The notes under the pieces are model-generated. The model saw only the letters and a list, made by a program, of their open reading frames with translations, did not search any database and was not told the origin of the DNA. Positions 32,176-41,118 of a DNA stretch of 64,000 nucleotides are shown here, piece by piece. A program made the translations under genes and the position numbers. Within the stretch, counting starts at the first letter, position 1, and each line of letters starts with the position of its first letter. The DNA is from Crassaminicella thermophila (GTDB lineage Bacteria > Bacillota > Clostridia > Peptostreptococcales > Thermotaleaceae), in NCBI RefSeq assembly GCF_008152325.1, contig NZ_CP042243.1, positions 687,026 to 751,025 of the forward strand, in the 5' to 3' direction.

Positions 32176-34572
32176 ATGTTGGAAAATTATAAAGTACCAG
32201 TAGAAAAATTAAAAAATAAATGTGATATAAGTTGCTTTGATTTTGAGACGACTCTAGATTTATACCCTCTACAAGGAATTATTGGACAAAAGAGGGCGGC
32301 AGAGGCATTAGAATTTGGCTTAGATATTAAGAAAAAGGGATATAATATATTTGTATCTGGTCAAAGTGGTACGGGAAGAAATAGCTATACACAATCTATT
32401 ACAGAGAAAAAAGCTGAAACAAAGGAAACCCCAGACGATTGGCTTTATGTTCACAATTTCAAAAATCCTGATAGTCCAATTGCACTAAATGTAAAGAGTG
32501 GTATGGGAAAAGTCTTAAAAAAAGAAATAGAAAATATGATTGAGTTGTTTAAAAAAGAAATTCCAAAAGTTTTTACTAGTAAAGAATATGAGAATCAAAA
32601 GAGTGTTTTAATTCAGCAATTTCAAAATTATACTCAAGAAACAATTAATCATTTAAATGAAATAGCAAAAGAATATGGTTTTATATTTGATCAAACGGAT
32701 CGGGGATTAATCAGTATTCCATTAAAAGAAGGACATCCTATGAGTGAAGAGGAATACAGAAGTCTTGGTCCTGATGAAATAGAAGAATTAAGAAAAAATT
32801 CTGCTAAATTGAGTTTAGAAACCATTGAAATTTTTAATAAGCTTAGAAGCTTAGAGGAGGAATATAGAGAAAATTTAAAGAAATTAGATGAAAAAATGGT
32901 TCTTGATATAGTTAATTTTAATATTAATGGATTACAAAAGAAATTTACAAATAATGAATGTGTCATAAAGTATTTGGATTCGTTAAAAGGAGATATTATA
33001 GAGCATATAAGTAAGTTTAAAACAGATAAGAACCAAGAAATGAGTAACCCTTTTGCAATGCTTCAGATGCGGTCTTCAGAAGCTTTCTTTGATAGGTATA
33101 AAGTGAATTTATTTATTGATAATAGTGATAAAAAAGGTGCACCTATTATTAATGAAACAAATCCAAGTTATTATAATTTAATTGGTAGAGTAGAATATAA
33201 AAATGAATTAGGTGTTATGAAAACAGACTTTACACAAATAAAACCAGGAGCCCTTCATCAAGCTAATGGAGGATATTTAATCCTACAAGCAAAGGATCTA
33301 CTTACAAATCCTTTTGCATGGAATGCCCTAAAGCGTACATTAAAAATAAATCAAATAGTAATTGAAGGCTTAGATAAACAGGTTGGTTATGTTGTAACAT
33401 CTACTCTAAAGCCTCAGCCAATTCCACTAGATATAAAAGTTATTATTATTGGAGATCCATATACCTATTCTCTTCTTTATAATTATGATGAAGATTTTAA
33501 AAAGCTATTTAAAATTATGGCAGATTTTGATATTGAAATGGATAGAAATGAAGAAAATGTTTATAAAATGGCTAGATTTATTGCTGCTCATTGTGAAAAA
33601 GAAGGCTTGAAGCATTTTGAAAAAAGTGCTGTAGGAAGAATTATTGAATATAGCTCAAGACTTGCAGATAATCAAACTAAGCTAAGCTCTAGATTTAATC
33701 AAGTAGTAGAAATTTTATATGAAGCAGATCGCTTCGCAGAAATGATGGATGAAGATGTTGTGAAGCTAGAGCATGTTGAAAAAGCTATTCTTCAAAAGGT
33801 ATATAGAAATAACAAATATGAAGAAAAAATATTAGAGATGTTTGATGAGGGTACTCTATTATTAGATGTAGATGGAGAAAAGGTTGGAGAAATCAATGGA
33901 CTTGCTGTTACAGGTACAGGAGAATATTCTTTTGGAAAGCCAAGTAAAATTACAGTTGCTACCTACAGAGGAAAAGCTGGAATAATTAATATAGAAAGAG
34001 AAGTGAAAAAAAGTGGAAGCATTCATGATAAAGGGGTATTAATTTTAAATGGATATATAGGAGAAAAATTTGCACAAAAAAAACCTTTATCATTATCAGC
34101 AAGTATTGTGTTTGAACAATTATATTCAGGAGTTGATGGAGATAGTGCATCAAGTACAGAGTTATATGCACTTCTTTCAAGCCTTTCAGGAGTACCTATA
34201 AAGCAATATATTGCTGTAACAGGTTCTGTTAACCAAAGAGGAGAGATTCAGCCTATAGGAGGCGTGAATGAAAAAATAGAAGGATTTTTTAAGGTATGTA
34301 AATTAAAAGGAATTACAGGAAAACAAGGGGTAATGATTCCTCATCAAAATGTAAAAAATTTAATGCTAAGTGATGAAGTTATAAAAGCTGTAGAAAATGG
34401 AATGTTCCATATATATGCCATTAAAACAATTGAAGAAGGAATTGAAATTTTGACTGGAAAAGAAGCAGGCACAAAAAATGAAGATGGAGATTATACAAAG
34501 GGAAGTGTATTTTATCTTGTAAGTAAAAAGCTAGAAGAGTTTGCAAAGGATGAGGAAAAAGACAGTAAATAA
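32176..34572 (+). CDS. Lon-like AAA+ protease (LonH/YcbZ type)
   Basis: About 798 residues. N-terminal AAA-like region with a degenerate Walker A, SGQSGTGRNSY (Arg instead of Lys), a long helical insertion (residues ~110-290), LHQANGGYLILQAKDLLTNP (Walker B region), then a lid and a C-terminal Lon protease domain. The catalytic dyad is Ser657 (DGDSASST) and Lys700 (GGVNEKIEGF), both in correct context. The family is distinct from classical LonA, and ATP binding by the altered P-loop is uncertain. It probably degrades damaged or specific cytosolic proteins. GAGGAGG precedes ATG. Single gene with a terminator behind it. Confidence 0.9.
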   Translation: MLENYKVPVEKLKNKCDISCFDFETTLDLYPLQGIIGQKRAAEALEFGLDIKKKGYNIFVSGQSGTGRNSYTQSITEKKAETKETPDDWLYVHNFKNPDSPIALNVKSGMGKVLKKEIENMIELFKKEIPKVFTSKEYENQKSVLIQQFQNYTQETINHLNEIAKEYGFIFDQTDRGLISIPLKEGHPMSEEEYRSLGPDEIEELRKNSAKLSLETIEIFNKLRSLEEEYRENLKKLDEKMVLDIVNFNINGLQKKFTNNECVIKYLDSLKGDIIEHISKFKTDKNQEMSNPFAMLQMRSSEAFFDRYKVNLFIDNSDKKGAPIINETNPSYYNLIGRVEYKNELGVMKTDFTQIKPGALHQANGGYLILQAKDLLTNPFAWNALKRTLKINQIVIEGLDKQVGYVVTSTLKPQPIPLDIKVIIIGDPYTYSLLYNYDEDFKKLFKIMADFDIEMDRNEENVYKMARFIAAHCEKEGLKHFEKSAVGRIIEYSSRLADNQTKLSSRFNQVVEILYEADRFAEMMDEDVVKLEHVEKAILQKVYRNNKYEEKILEMFDEGTLLLDVDGEKVGEINGLAVTGTGEYSFGKPSKITVATYRGKAGIINIEREVKKSGSIHDKGVLILNGYIGEKFAQKKPLSLSASIVFEQLYSGVDGDSASSTELYALLSSLSGVPIKQYIAVTGSVNQRGEIQPIGGVNEKIEGFFKVCKLKGITGKQGVMIPHQNVKNLMLSDEVIKAVENGMFHIYAIKTIEEGIEILTGKEAGTKNEDGDYTKGSVFYLVSKKLEEFAKDEEKDSK

Positions 34573-34577
34573 TTTCT

Positions 34578-34624
34578 AAAATGAAAAGTAATAGAGTTAC
34601 TTGCTCTATTGCTTTTCATTTTGA
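34578..34624. terminator. Bidirectional terminator between converging genes
   Basis: A 19-bp stem with one G-T pair: 34578-34596 (AAAATGAAAAGTAATAGAG) against 34604-34622, loop TTACTTG. Arms are flanked by A-rich and T-rich ends, which suits both strands; it lies between the Lon-like gene and the minus-strand cyclo-ligase gene. Confidence 0.8.
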
Positions 34625-34711
34625 TTGATATTGTTATGGATTAGGATTAAAATTAACATTAAAACAATAGAAATACAACCTAAAAATTTTTTAGATAAAA
34701 TAACATATTCC

Positions 34712-35281
34712 TTATTTGCATGAAAATATTTTTGTTTCTGTAATAATATAATCAACTGGTTTGTCAAAAGAATCATTAGGAATGTTATCTATTATTTGTA
34801 GATCAAATGCAAGGGCAATGGATAAAACATTTTTTGAAATTTTATCCAAGAATCGGTCGTAATATCCTCCTCCATATCCTATCCTATACCCCCTAGGATC
34901 AAAAGCAACGCCGGGTACAATTATTAAGTCAACTATTTCAGGATTTACTTTTCTTATGTATTCTTTCTTTGGTTCTAAGATTCCATAAGTTCCCTTAACA
35001 AGTTCTTTTTTTGGGTCTAATAATTGAGATAGAATCATTTCTCTTGTTTTTGGAATACTAATAGGAATTAGTACATTTTTGTTTTCTTCAAGCAAATCAT
35101 CAATTATTTTATTAGTTTTTACTTCATTTCTAAAGTCTAAGTAAACCATGACATTTTCTGCATTTTGGTATGATGGAAATGTTTTTAACTTGTGAAATAT
35201 TTTATCGCTTTTTCTAGTGATTTCATTACTAGAGAGTGCTTTTCTTTTTTTGAGTATTTCTTCTCGAATTATTTTTTTCAT
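34712..35281 (-). CDS. 5-formyltetrahydrofolate cyclo-ligase
   Basis: About 189 residues. It converts 5-formyl-THF to 5,10-methenyl-THF with ATP in folate one-carbon metabolism. Family motifs: REEILKKRKALSSNEI at the N-terminus, YLDFRNEVKT, KGTYGILEP, LIIVPGVAFDPRGYRIGYGGGYYDRFL (metal/ATP loop) and IALAFDLQIIDNIPNDSFD. GAGGAG is 9 bases before ATG 35281. It is a single gene on the minus strand, with two dispersed repeats in its upstream region. Confidence 0.95.
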   Translation of the reverse strand: MKKIIREEILKKRKALSSNEITRKSDKIFHKLKTFPSYQNAENVMVYLDFRNEVKTNKIIDDLLEENKNVLIPISIPKTREMILSQLLDPKKELVKGTYGILEPKKEYIRKVNPEIVDLIIVPGVAFDPRGYRIGYGGGYYDRFLDKISKNVLSIALAFDLQIIDNIPNDSFDKPVDYIITETKIFSCK

Positions 35282-35301
35282 CTTATCAACTCCTCAAAAG
35301 G

Positions 35302-35378
35302 ATTATAGATAATCAACTTAAAAATAAAATATAAAAAGAACGTTCATTCCAGATAATTTTTGAAAAAACTAAACTTCA
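35302..35378 (-). repeat. Dispersed repeat A, copy 1 (upstream of cyclo-ligase)
   Basis: The complement of 35302-35378 and the plus strand of 62860-62934 align almost end to end: both begin TGAAGTTTAGTTTTTT, share TTATCTGGAATGAA in the middle and end TTATCTATAAT. Both copies point toward the gene that follows (cyclo-ligase here, PTS permease there). The TATAAT at the end may act as a -10 box. Confidence 0.75.
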
Positions 35379-35505
35379 AATTTCATGAAAAAATACTAAA
35401 CCTTCAGAACTCACCTTTGTTCAAACATTGAAGGTTTTTAACGTATTTTTTCATTTACTTATCTTTTTATTATTCTATTTTAAAATAATATATCCTTTAT
35501 AAAAA

Positions 35506-35549
35506 TTTTTGATGTATGAGCGTTATTTTTCAATTCATTTTTAATATAA
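35506..35549 (-). repeat. Dispersed repeat C, copy 1
   Basis: The complement of this stretch matches 49680-49724: both contain AATGAATTG, then AAAATAACGCTCATA, and an A-run. It points toward the cyclo-ligase gene about 225 bases downstream. Confidence 0.65.
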
Positions 35550-35659
35550 TTATGGGATTTTTTGAAGAAATAAGATAAAATTACTAGAAATTCATGATAA
35601 AATTATAGAGGAAATTAGGTAAAAATGTAGAACTATACAAATGCTAGGAGTTGATATAA

Positions 35660-36346
35660 TTGATAAATTTTATTAATGTAACAAAACAGTATGCAAAGGG
35701 TGCAATAGCACTTTCGAATATAAATATTAAAATAGACAAGGGAGATTTTGCTTTTATTGTAGGGCCTAGTGGGGCTGGAAAATCTACTTTTATTAAATTA
35801 TTGTTAAAAGAGATAGAGCCAACAAAAGGGAAAATAATTATAGATGGAATAGATATTACTAAATTGAGCTTAAGAAAAATTCCATATTTAAGAAGAAAAA
35901 TGGGGGTTGTTTTTCAAGATTTTAGACTTCTTCCAAATAAAACAGTTTATGAGAATGTAGCTTTTGCTATGGAGATTATTGAAGCAAGTCCAAAGGAAAT
36001 AAGAAGACAAGTGCCGACTATTTTGGCTATGGTTGGGTTAAGTAATAAAGCGAAGATGTATCCTAATCAGCTTTCTGGGGGAGAACAGCAGAGGGTATCT
36101 ATTGCAAGAGCTATTGTAAATAATCCAGCTGTTTTAATTGCTGATGAGCCTACTGGAAATTTAGATCCAGATACAGCATGGGAGATTATGAAGCTTATGA
36201 AGCAAATTAACAGAAGAGGTACGACTATTGTTATGGCTACACATGCTAAAGAAATAGTAGATTTGATGCAGCAGAGAGTTATTGCAATAGAAGGAGGAAG
36301 AATTGTTCGAGACGATAAGAAGGGTGTGTATGGCTATGAGGACTAG
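35660..36346 (+). CDS. ftsE: Cell division ATPase FtsE
   Basis: About 228 residues. ABC ATPase with Walker A GPSGAGKS (residues 35-42), Q-loop VFQDFRLLPNKTVYENVAFA, signature LSGGEQQR and Walker B VLIADEPTGNLD. The FRLLPNKTVYENVAF segment is typical of FtsE. With FtsX it forms an ABC-like complex that switches on peptidoglycan hydrolases. It starts with TTG 35660; AGGAG lies 9 bases upstream. The ftsX start is inside the end of this gene, so the two are translationally coupled, and an M23 hydrolase-activator gene follows. Confidence 0.96.
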   Translation: MINFINVTKQYAKGAIALSNINIKIDKGDFAFIVGPSGAGKSTFIKLLLKEIEPTKGKIIIDGIDITKLSLRKIPYLRRKMGVVFQDFRLLPNKTVYENVAFAMEIIEASPKEIRRQVPTILAMVGLSNKAKMYPNQLSGGEQQRVSIARAIVNNPAVLIADEPTGNLDPDTAWEIMKLMKQINRRGTTIVMATHAKEIVDLMQQRVIAIEGGRIVRDDKKGVYGYED

Positions 36347-37232
36347 AACATTTACCTATATAATAAAGGAAGGATTTAAAGGACTTTGGAGAAATCGAAT
36401 TATGGGGGTGGCATCAGTTGCTTCTATTGCTTCTGTATTAATCATTTTAGGAATCGTATTTATGATTGTGCTAAATATAAGTAATGTTGCTGATATGGCA
36501 AAGGAACAGTTTGATTCTATACAATTGTATTTAAATGATGAATTAAAGAATGATCAAATAAATACTATGGGGCAACTAATTAAGAAAGTAGATGGAGTTG
36601 AGAAAGTATACTTCTTATCAAAGGAAGAAGCTTTGGAAAATATGAAGGAAAAGTGGGGGGAAAATGGATATCTTTTAGAAGGATTAGAAAAAAATCCACT
36701 TCCTAATTCATATGTAATAAAACTTAAAGATATTGCTTATGCAGATGATGTTATTAGCCATATAAAAGGTCTTTCTGGAATTGAAGAGATTAAATATTAT
36801 AACAATATTATTGAAAAACTCCTTAAGATTACAAATTTTATTCATATAGCAGGAATAACCATTATTGGGATTTTGATACTCATTTCTATGTTTGTAGTTG
36901 GTAATACTATTAAACTTACAGTAATTGCAAGAAAAAGAGAAATTAATATCATGAAATATGTAGGAGCAACTAATTGGTTTATTCGATGGCCTTTTTTAGT
37001 AGAGGGAATGGTACTTGGTCTATTTGGATCAATAATTGCACTTTTAATCACTGGATTTGGTTATCAACATGTTTTTAATTTAGTTACACAAAAATTGTAT
37101 GTTATGATTTCAGCCTATATTATTCCAGCACCTGTAATTATTGAAAACTTATCTGTTATTTTTATTGTATTAGGTACAGGGATAGGTGCTTTAGGAAGCA
37201 TATTTTCTATGAGAAAGTTTCTAAAGGTATAA
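36330..37232 (+). CDS. ftsX: Cell division membrane protein FtsX
   Basis: About 300 residues: cytosolic N-terminus (TFTYIIKEGFKGLWRNRIMG), transmembrane helix 1, a large extracellular domain (residues ~45-165) and three C-terminal helices, with VGNTIKLTVIARKREINIMKYVGATNWFIRWPFLVEGM as the conserved FtsX/MacB-like part. ATG 36330 is taken, overlapping ftsE by 17 bases; the upstream in-frame TTG 36303 has no better ribosome site. It would pass ATP-driven movement to the extracellular M23/EnvC-like partner encoded 21 bases downstream. Confidence 0.95.
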   Translation: MAMRTRTFTYIIKEGFKGLWRNRIMGVASVASIASVLIILGIVFMIVLNISNVADMAKEQFDSIQLYLNDELKNDQINTMGQLIKKVDGVEKVYFLSKEEALENMKEKWGENGYLLEGLEKNPLPNSYVIKLKDIAYADDVISHIKGLSGIEEIKYYNNIIEKLLKITNFIHIAGITIIGILILISMFVVGNTIKLTVIARKREINIMKYVGATNWFIRWPFLVEGMVLGLFGSIIALLITGFGYQHVFNLVTQKLYVMISAYIIPAPVIIENLSVIFIVLGTGIGALGSIFSMRKFLKV

Positions 37233-37253
37233 ACGGTTTGGGGGGACAAAGGG

Positions 37254-38384
37254 ATGGAAAAATCTTACAAAAGATTTAACCTTGTTTTTATGCTTATAGT
37301 AGCTTTATTTGTTACTCAAATTACTTTTGCACAAGATGTGAGTAGTGAGAAGAAAAAGCTTAACCAAGTCAATAATCAGATAAAAAATGTTAAGAATAAA
37401 TTAAATAAAAACAAAAAGGAACAGAAGAATGTTTCTGCTAAAATAAAAGAATTAGACAGAAAAATTGACAAAGCAGAAAGAGAAATAACACAAATCAATA
37501 ACGAAATTGCTATCACGAAAAAAAAGATTGATACAACAAAAAAAGAATTAGAAAAAGCAGAGAGAAACATTGATGAAAAAAATGGTATATTAAACGCAAG
37601 ATTAAGGGTTATGTATAAGAATGGAAATGTTGGGTATGCAGAGGTTTTATTAGATTCGGAGAGCATTTTAGATTTTTTATCTAATTTAGATATGATAAAA
37701 AAAATTTTCCAACAGGATATGGAGCTATTAGCTTATATGAAAGATAAAAGAGAAGAAATTGATACAAAGAAAAAGACATTAGAAAGTCATAAAAGCAGAA
37801 TGCTTGCAATGATCAAAAATATGGAAGTCAAGCAAAAGGAATTAGAGATAAGCAGGGGTGAGATGAATAGAATCAAGCAACAATTACAAAAAGATAGCAA
37901 GCAGCTTGAAGCACAGATAGATGAACTAAATGCATATGCAGAAAAGATCGCAGAACAAATTAGAAGAAAACAATCAAGTGGGAAGTATACAGGAGGAAAA
38001 CTTGCTTGGCCAGCTCCAGGATATAAACGAATTACCTCGCCATATGGATATAGAATACATCCGATTCTTAAAAGGAAGAAATTACATACAGGAATTGATA
38101 TTGCTGTTCCAAAAGGAGGAAAGATTGTAGCAGCAGGAGATGGAAAGGTTATTCATGCAAACTGGCTAGGAGGATATGGAAAAGTAGTAATGATTGACCA
38201 TGGTGGTGGTATTGTAACATTATATGCTCATAATTCAAAATTACTTGTTAAGGAAGGACAAAGAGTTAAAAAAGGACAGGCAATTTCAAGAGCAGGTAGC
38301 ACAGGTATGTCTACTGGGCCCCATCTACACTTTGAGGTAAGAAAAAATGGAAAATATACAGACCCAATTCCTTGGGTAAAATAG
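37254..38384 (+). CDS. EnvC-like M23 peptidase / hydrolase activator
   Basis: About 376 residues. Signal peptide (RFNLVFMLIVALFVTQITFA), a long coiled coil (residues ~28-240, Lys/Glu/Asn-rich) and a C-terminal LytM/M23 domain. Zinc-site motifs are present: RIHPILKRKKLHTGIDIAVP (His and Asp of HxxxD) and GPHLHFEVRKNG (HxH), so, unlike degenerate EnvC proteins, this one may be an active endopeptidase. Following ftsEX, it is the likely extracellular partner of FtsX, similar to CwlO or PcsB systems. A terminator follows. Confidence 0.92.
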   Translation: MEKSYKRFNLVFMLIVALFVTQITFAQDVSSEKKKLNQVNNQIKNVKNKLNKNKKEQKNVSAKIKELDRKIDKAEREITQINNEIAITKKKIDTTKKELEKAERNIDEKNGILNARLRVMYKNGNVGYAEVLLDSESILDFLSNLDMIKKIFQQDMELLAYMKDKREEIDTKKKTLESHKSRMLAMIKNMEVKQKELEISRGEMNRIKQQLQKDSKQLEAQIDELNAYAEKIAEQIRRKQSSGKYTGGKLAWPAPGYKRITSPYGYRIHPILKRKKLHTGIDIAVPKGGKIVAAGDGKVIHANWLGGYGKVVMIDHGGGIVTLYAHNSKLLVKEGQRVKKGQAISRAGSTGMSTGPHLHFEVRKNGKYTDPIPWVK

Positions 38385-38410
38385 GAAAATTGAATAAGTT
38401 TTTAATAAAA

Positions 38411-38440
38411 AGGAAATCCTAAACAAGGATTTCTTTTTTT
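38411..38440 (+). terminator. Terminator after the ftsEX operon
   Basis: GAAATCCT (38413-38420) pairs with AGGATTTC (38426-38433), with a 5-base loop, then a run of T. Confidence 0.85.
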
Positions 38441-38603
38441 TGCGAATATTTATTAGTGCTATTGAATATAATAATTAACATGTCTTAGGGATTTATGAAA
38501 TATATGTAAATATCAATATTAAAAAAAGAAATATAAAGATACGTGAATACTGTGGTTAAAAATCTTTATAAATATAAAATGTTTTGAGAAAAGGAGTGGT
38601 TCT

Positions 38604-40166
38604 ATGAAAGCAGTAATTATGGCAGGTGGAACAGGAACGAGATTAAGACCTCTTACCTGTGATATTCCAAAACCTATGGTTCCAATTCTCAATAAACCTG
38701 TAATGGAATATTCAATTGAACTATTGAAAAGATATGGTATAAAAGATATAGCGGTTACAATGGCTTATCTACCTTCAGTAATAACTGATTATTTTGAAGA
38801 TGGACGAGAATGGGGAGTCAATCTAAATTATTTTATTGAAGATGTACCGTTAGGAACAGGGGGAAGTGTAAAAAATGCAGATAGTTTTTTAAATGATACT
38901 TTTATAGTAATAAGTGGAGATGCCTTGACAGATTTAAATCTTCAAAAGGCTATTGATTATCATAGAAAGAAAAAATCAAAAGCAACTCTCGTACTAAAAA
39001 AAGAAGCTGTTCCTTTAGAGTATGGTGTTATTATTACAGATGATGATGGAAAAATCATTAGATTCTTAGAAAAGCCTAGTTGGGGAGAAGTATTTAGTGA
39101 TACGGTAAATACAGGAATCTACATACTTGAACCAGAAGTTTTAGATTACTATAAAAAAGGAGAAAATTTTGATTTTAGCAAAGACCTTTTCCCAAGACTA
39201 TTAAAGGATGAAATTCCTATGTATGGTTATATTACAAATGATTATTGGAACGATATTGGAGATTTAGATTCTTATATGAAGACTCAATTTGATTTATTAG
39301 ATGGGAAAGTAGACTTTTTAGTAAATTGTAATCAGATAAAAGAAGGAATATGGGTAGATGAAGGAACAAAATTAGGAGAAAATGTCAATTTAAAAGCCCC
39401 TGTTTATATAGGAAAGAATTGTATTATTAATAATTCTGTTAATATAGCTCCTTATACTATTATTGGAGAAAATTGTGAAATAGGAGGAAAATCTGTTTTA
39501 AAGAGAAGCATATTGTGGAAAAATATAAGAATTGGTAAAGATACTCATTTGAGCGGAACGACAATATGCAGTAATACTCATATTAAAAACAAGGTAAATA
39601 TATATGAGCATACAGCCATAGGAAGCGGAAGTATTTTATCGGATGGGGTAGTTGTAAAACCAAATATAAAAATTTGGCCAGAAAAAAGGATTGGCGAAGA
39701 AATGATTGTAAATGAAAATCTTGTATGGGGAACAAAGCGGTCAAAAACTATATTTGGATATAAGGATATATCAGGAGATATAAATATTGATATTACTCCA
39801 GAATTTGCTTCACGTTTAGGTTCAGCTTATGCATCTAGTTTTAAAGATGAAGCTACCCTTGTGGTTAGCAGTGATAAATCTAATGCTTGTGATCTTATAA
39901 AAAATTCTTTTATATCTGGTATTCTTTCAACAGGTGCCAGTGTTATTCATATAAAAGGTGCTACAATGTCAATGAATCGATTTGCAGTAAGGCATTATAA
40001 TGCAAATGGTGGTATTCACATTGGAATAGATCCATTTAAAAAGAATCAGGCTCATATTGAATTTGTAGATAAAAATGGTGCAAATATAGATAGAAATACA
40101 GAAAGAAAGATAGAGAATTTATTAAATAGGGATGATTTTCCAAAAGATGTAGTGCAGAAAGGGTAA
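38604..40166 (+). pseudogene. Mannose-1-P guanylyltransferase/phosphomutase-like gene, 5' part (frameshifted)
   Basis: About 520 residues before a premature stop. Nucleotidyltransferase domain (residues 1-235: [43 protein letters not shown]), a left-handed beta-helix (~250-375) and the start of a phosphohexomutase domain ([16 protein letters not shown]). Homologues continue for another ~300 residues, supplied in another frame by the next open frame. Adding one A to the A4 run at 40142-40145 joins both into one ~820-residue protein. The NTP transferase domain alone could still work. The mutase domain lacks the TASHNP-like phosphoserine loop ([10 protein letters not shown] instead), as in many 'mutase-like' relatives. 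Confidence 0.8.
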
Positions 40167-40180
40167 AAAGCATTGTAGAA

Positions 40181-41071
40181 GTGGATAATTTTTCATCATT
40201 ATATATTCAAAATGGTGTTAAGACAATGAAAAATTTATCAAAAATTAGAAGAAATAGCCCAAAAATAATTTTAAGCGCTAGATCTAAAAATGTTTTGGAT
40301 TTATCTTCAGAGTTTTTAGGATATATGGGATGTCAAGTACAGTGCGAATATGTTTTTGATAAGCATGAGAATATAGATGCACATATAGATTATGTATCTA
40401 AACAAGTAAAAAAGAATAAAGGACATATAGGAATGGTTATAAGCAGTAATGGGGAAAAACTTATTTTAATTGATGAAAAGGGTAGAATTATTGACCAAGA
40501 TATGTATATGGTGCTTGCAGCACTTATCTCACTAAAGGCAGGTGCAAATCAAAAAATTGTTGCACCTTATACAGCACCTAGAATTATTGATCAGATAGCT
40601 CAAGCTTATAAGGCTTATGTAGTAAGAACAAAAACGAATCAAGCAGCTATTATGAATGAAATGTTAGATGGTGAGCATGATGATATGTATTTGCAATATA
40701 TTCTTAATTATGATGGAGTTTGGGCAGCAGGGAAAATTATTGATTTTATGATGGGGAAAGATTTAAATTTGAGCAGTTTAGTAGATGAAATTCCAAATTT
40801 TCACCTTGTAAAAAAGGAAATTGAATGTGACTGGAAAGAAAAAGGAAGAGTAATTAAAGAGATTATTGTCAATCATAGAGATAGAAAAATGGAGTTGTTT
40901 GAAGGAGTAAAGATTCTTGATGATAAAGGATGGGCTTTAATACTTCCAGACAGTGAAAGACCTGTGTTTAATGTTTATACAGAAGGATTTTCACAAGAAT
41001 ACGCACAGGAGCTTTCAACGCAATTCAGTCAAAAAGTAGAAGCTATATTAAAAAATAATAAAGGGCAGTAA
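40181..41071 (+). pseudogene. Phosphomutase-like 3' part of the same gene
   Basis: Reading frame with the remaining mutase domains: SPKIILSARSKNVLDLSSEFLGYMGCQV, LAALISLKAGANQKIVAPYTAPRIID, YDGVWAAGKIIDFMMG and a final domain ending GWALILPDSERPVFNVYTEGFSQEYAQEL. The DxDxDR metal site of true phosphomutases is replaced by SSNGEKLI. A GTG at 40181 and ATG at 40226 exist, but neither has a ribosome site, which argues against a natural separate gene. In-frame similarity to the family extends upstream of 40181 ([13 protein letters not shown]), supporting a frameshift over gene fission. Confidence 0.75.
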
Positions 41072-41084
41072 ATTTGCCCTTTAT
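41058..41084 (+). terminator. Hairpin after the mutase-like gene
   Basis: AAAGGGCA (about 41060-41067) pairs with TGCCCTTT (41074-41081), overlapping the stop codon, followed by ATT. The T-run is short; partial termination is likely, with read-through into the glucan synthase gene possible. Confidence 0.5.
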
Positions 41085-41118
41085 TAAATAAAATACAGAT
41101 GGAGGGATGAAAGGTATT

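Larger units (their letters stand above)
35282..35659. other. 378-base intergenic region with two dispersed repeat elements
   Basis: No gene is seen. The region holds one copy each of repeat A (35302-35378) and repeat C (35506-35549), and a long hairpin: AAACCTTCA (35398-35406) against TGAAGGTTT (35429-35437), with an inner GAAC/GTTC pair. Promoters for the minus-strand cyclo-ligase and the plus-strand ftsE must also lie here. Confidence 0.6.

Noticed and set aside
35398-35441. Intrinsic terminator from the AAACCTTCA/TGAAGGTTT hairpin
   Set aside because: Its loop is over 20 bases and it is not after a gene on either strand; kept only as a structural note within the intergenic region.
40142-40165. 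Programmed -1 frameshift joining the two parts of the nucleotidyltransferase gene
   Set aside because: No X-XXY-YYZ slippery heptamer in the right phase and no clear downstream stem; a simple one-base loss in an A-run explains it better.
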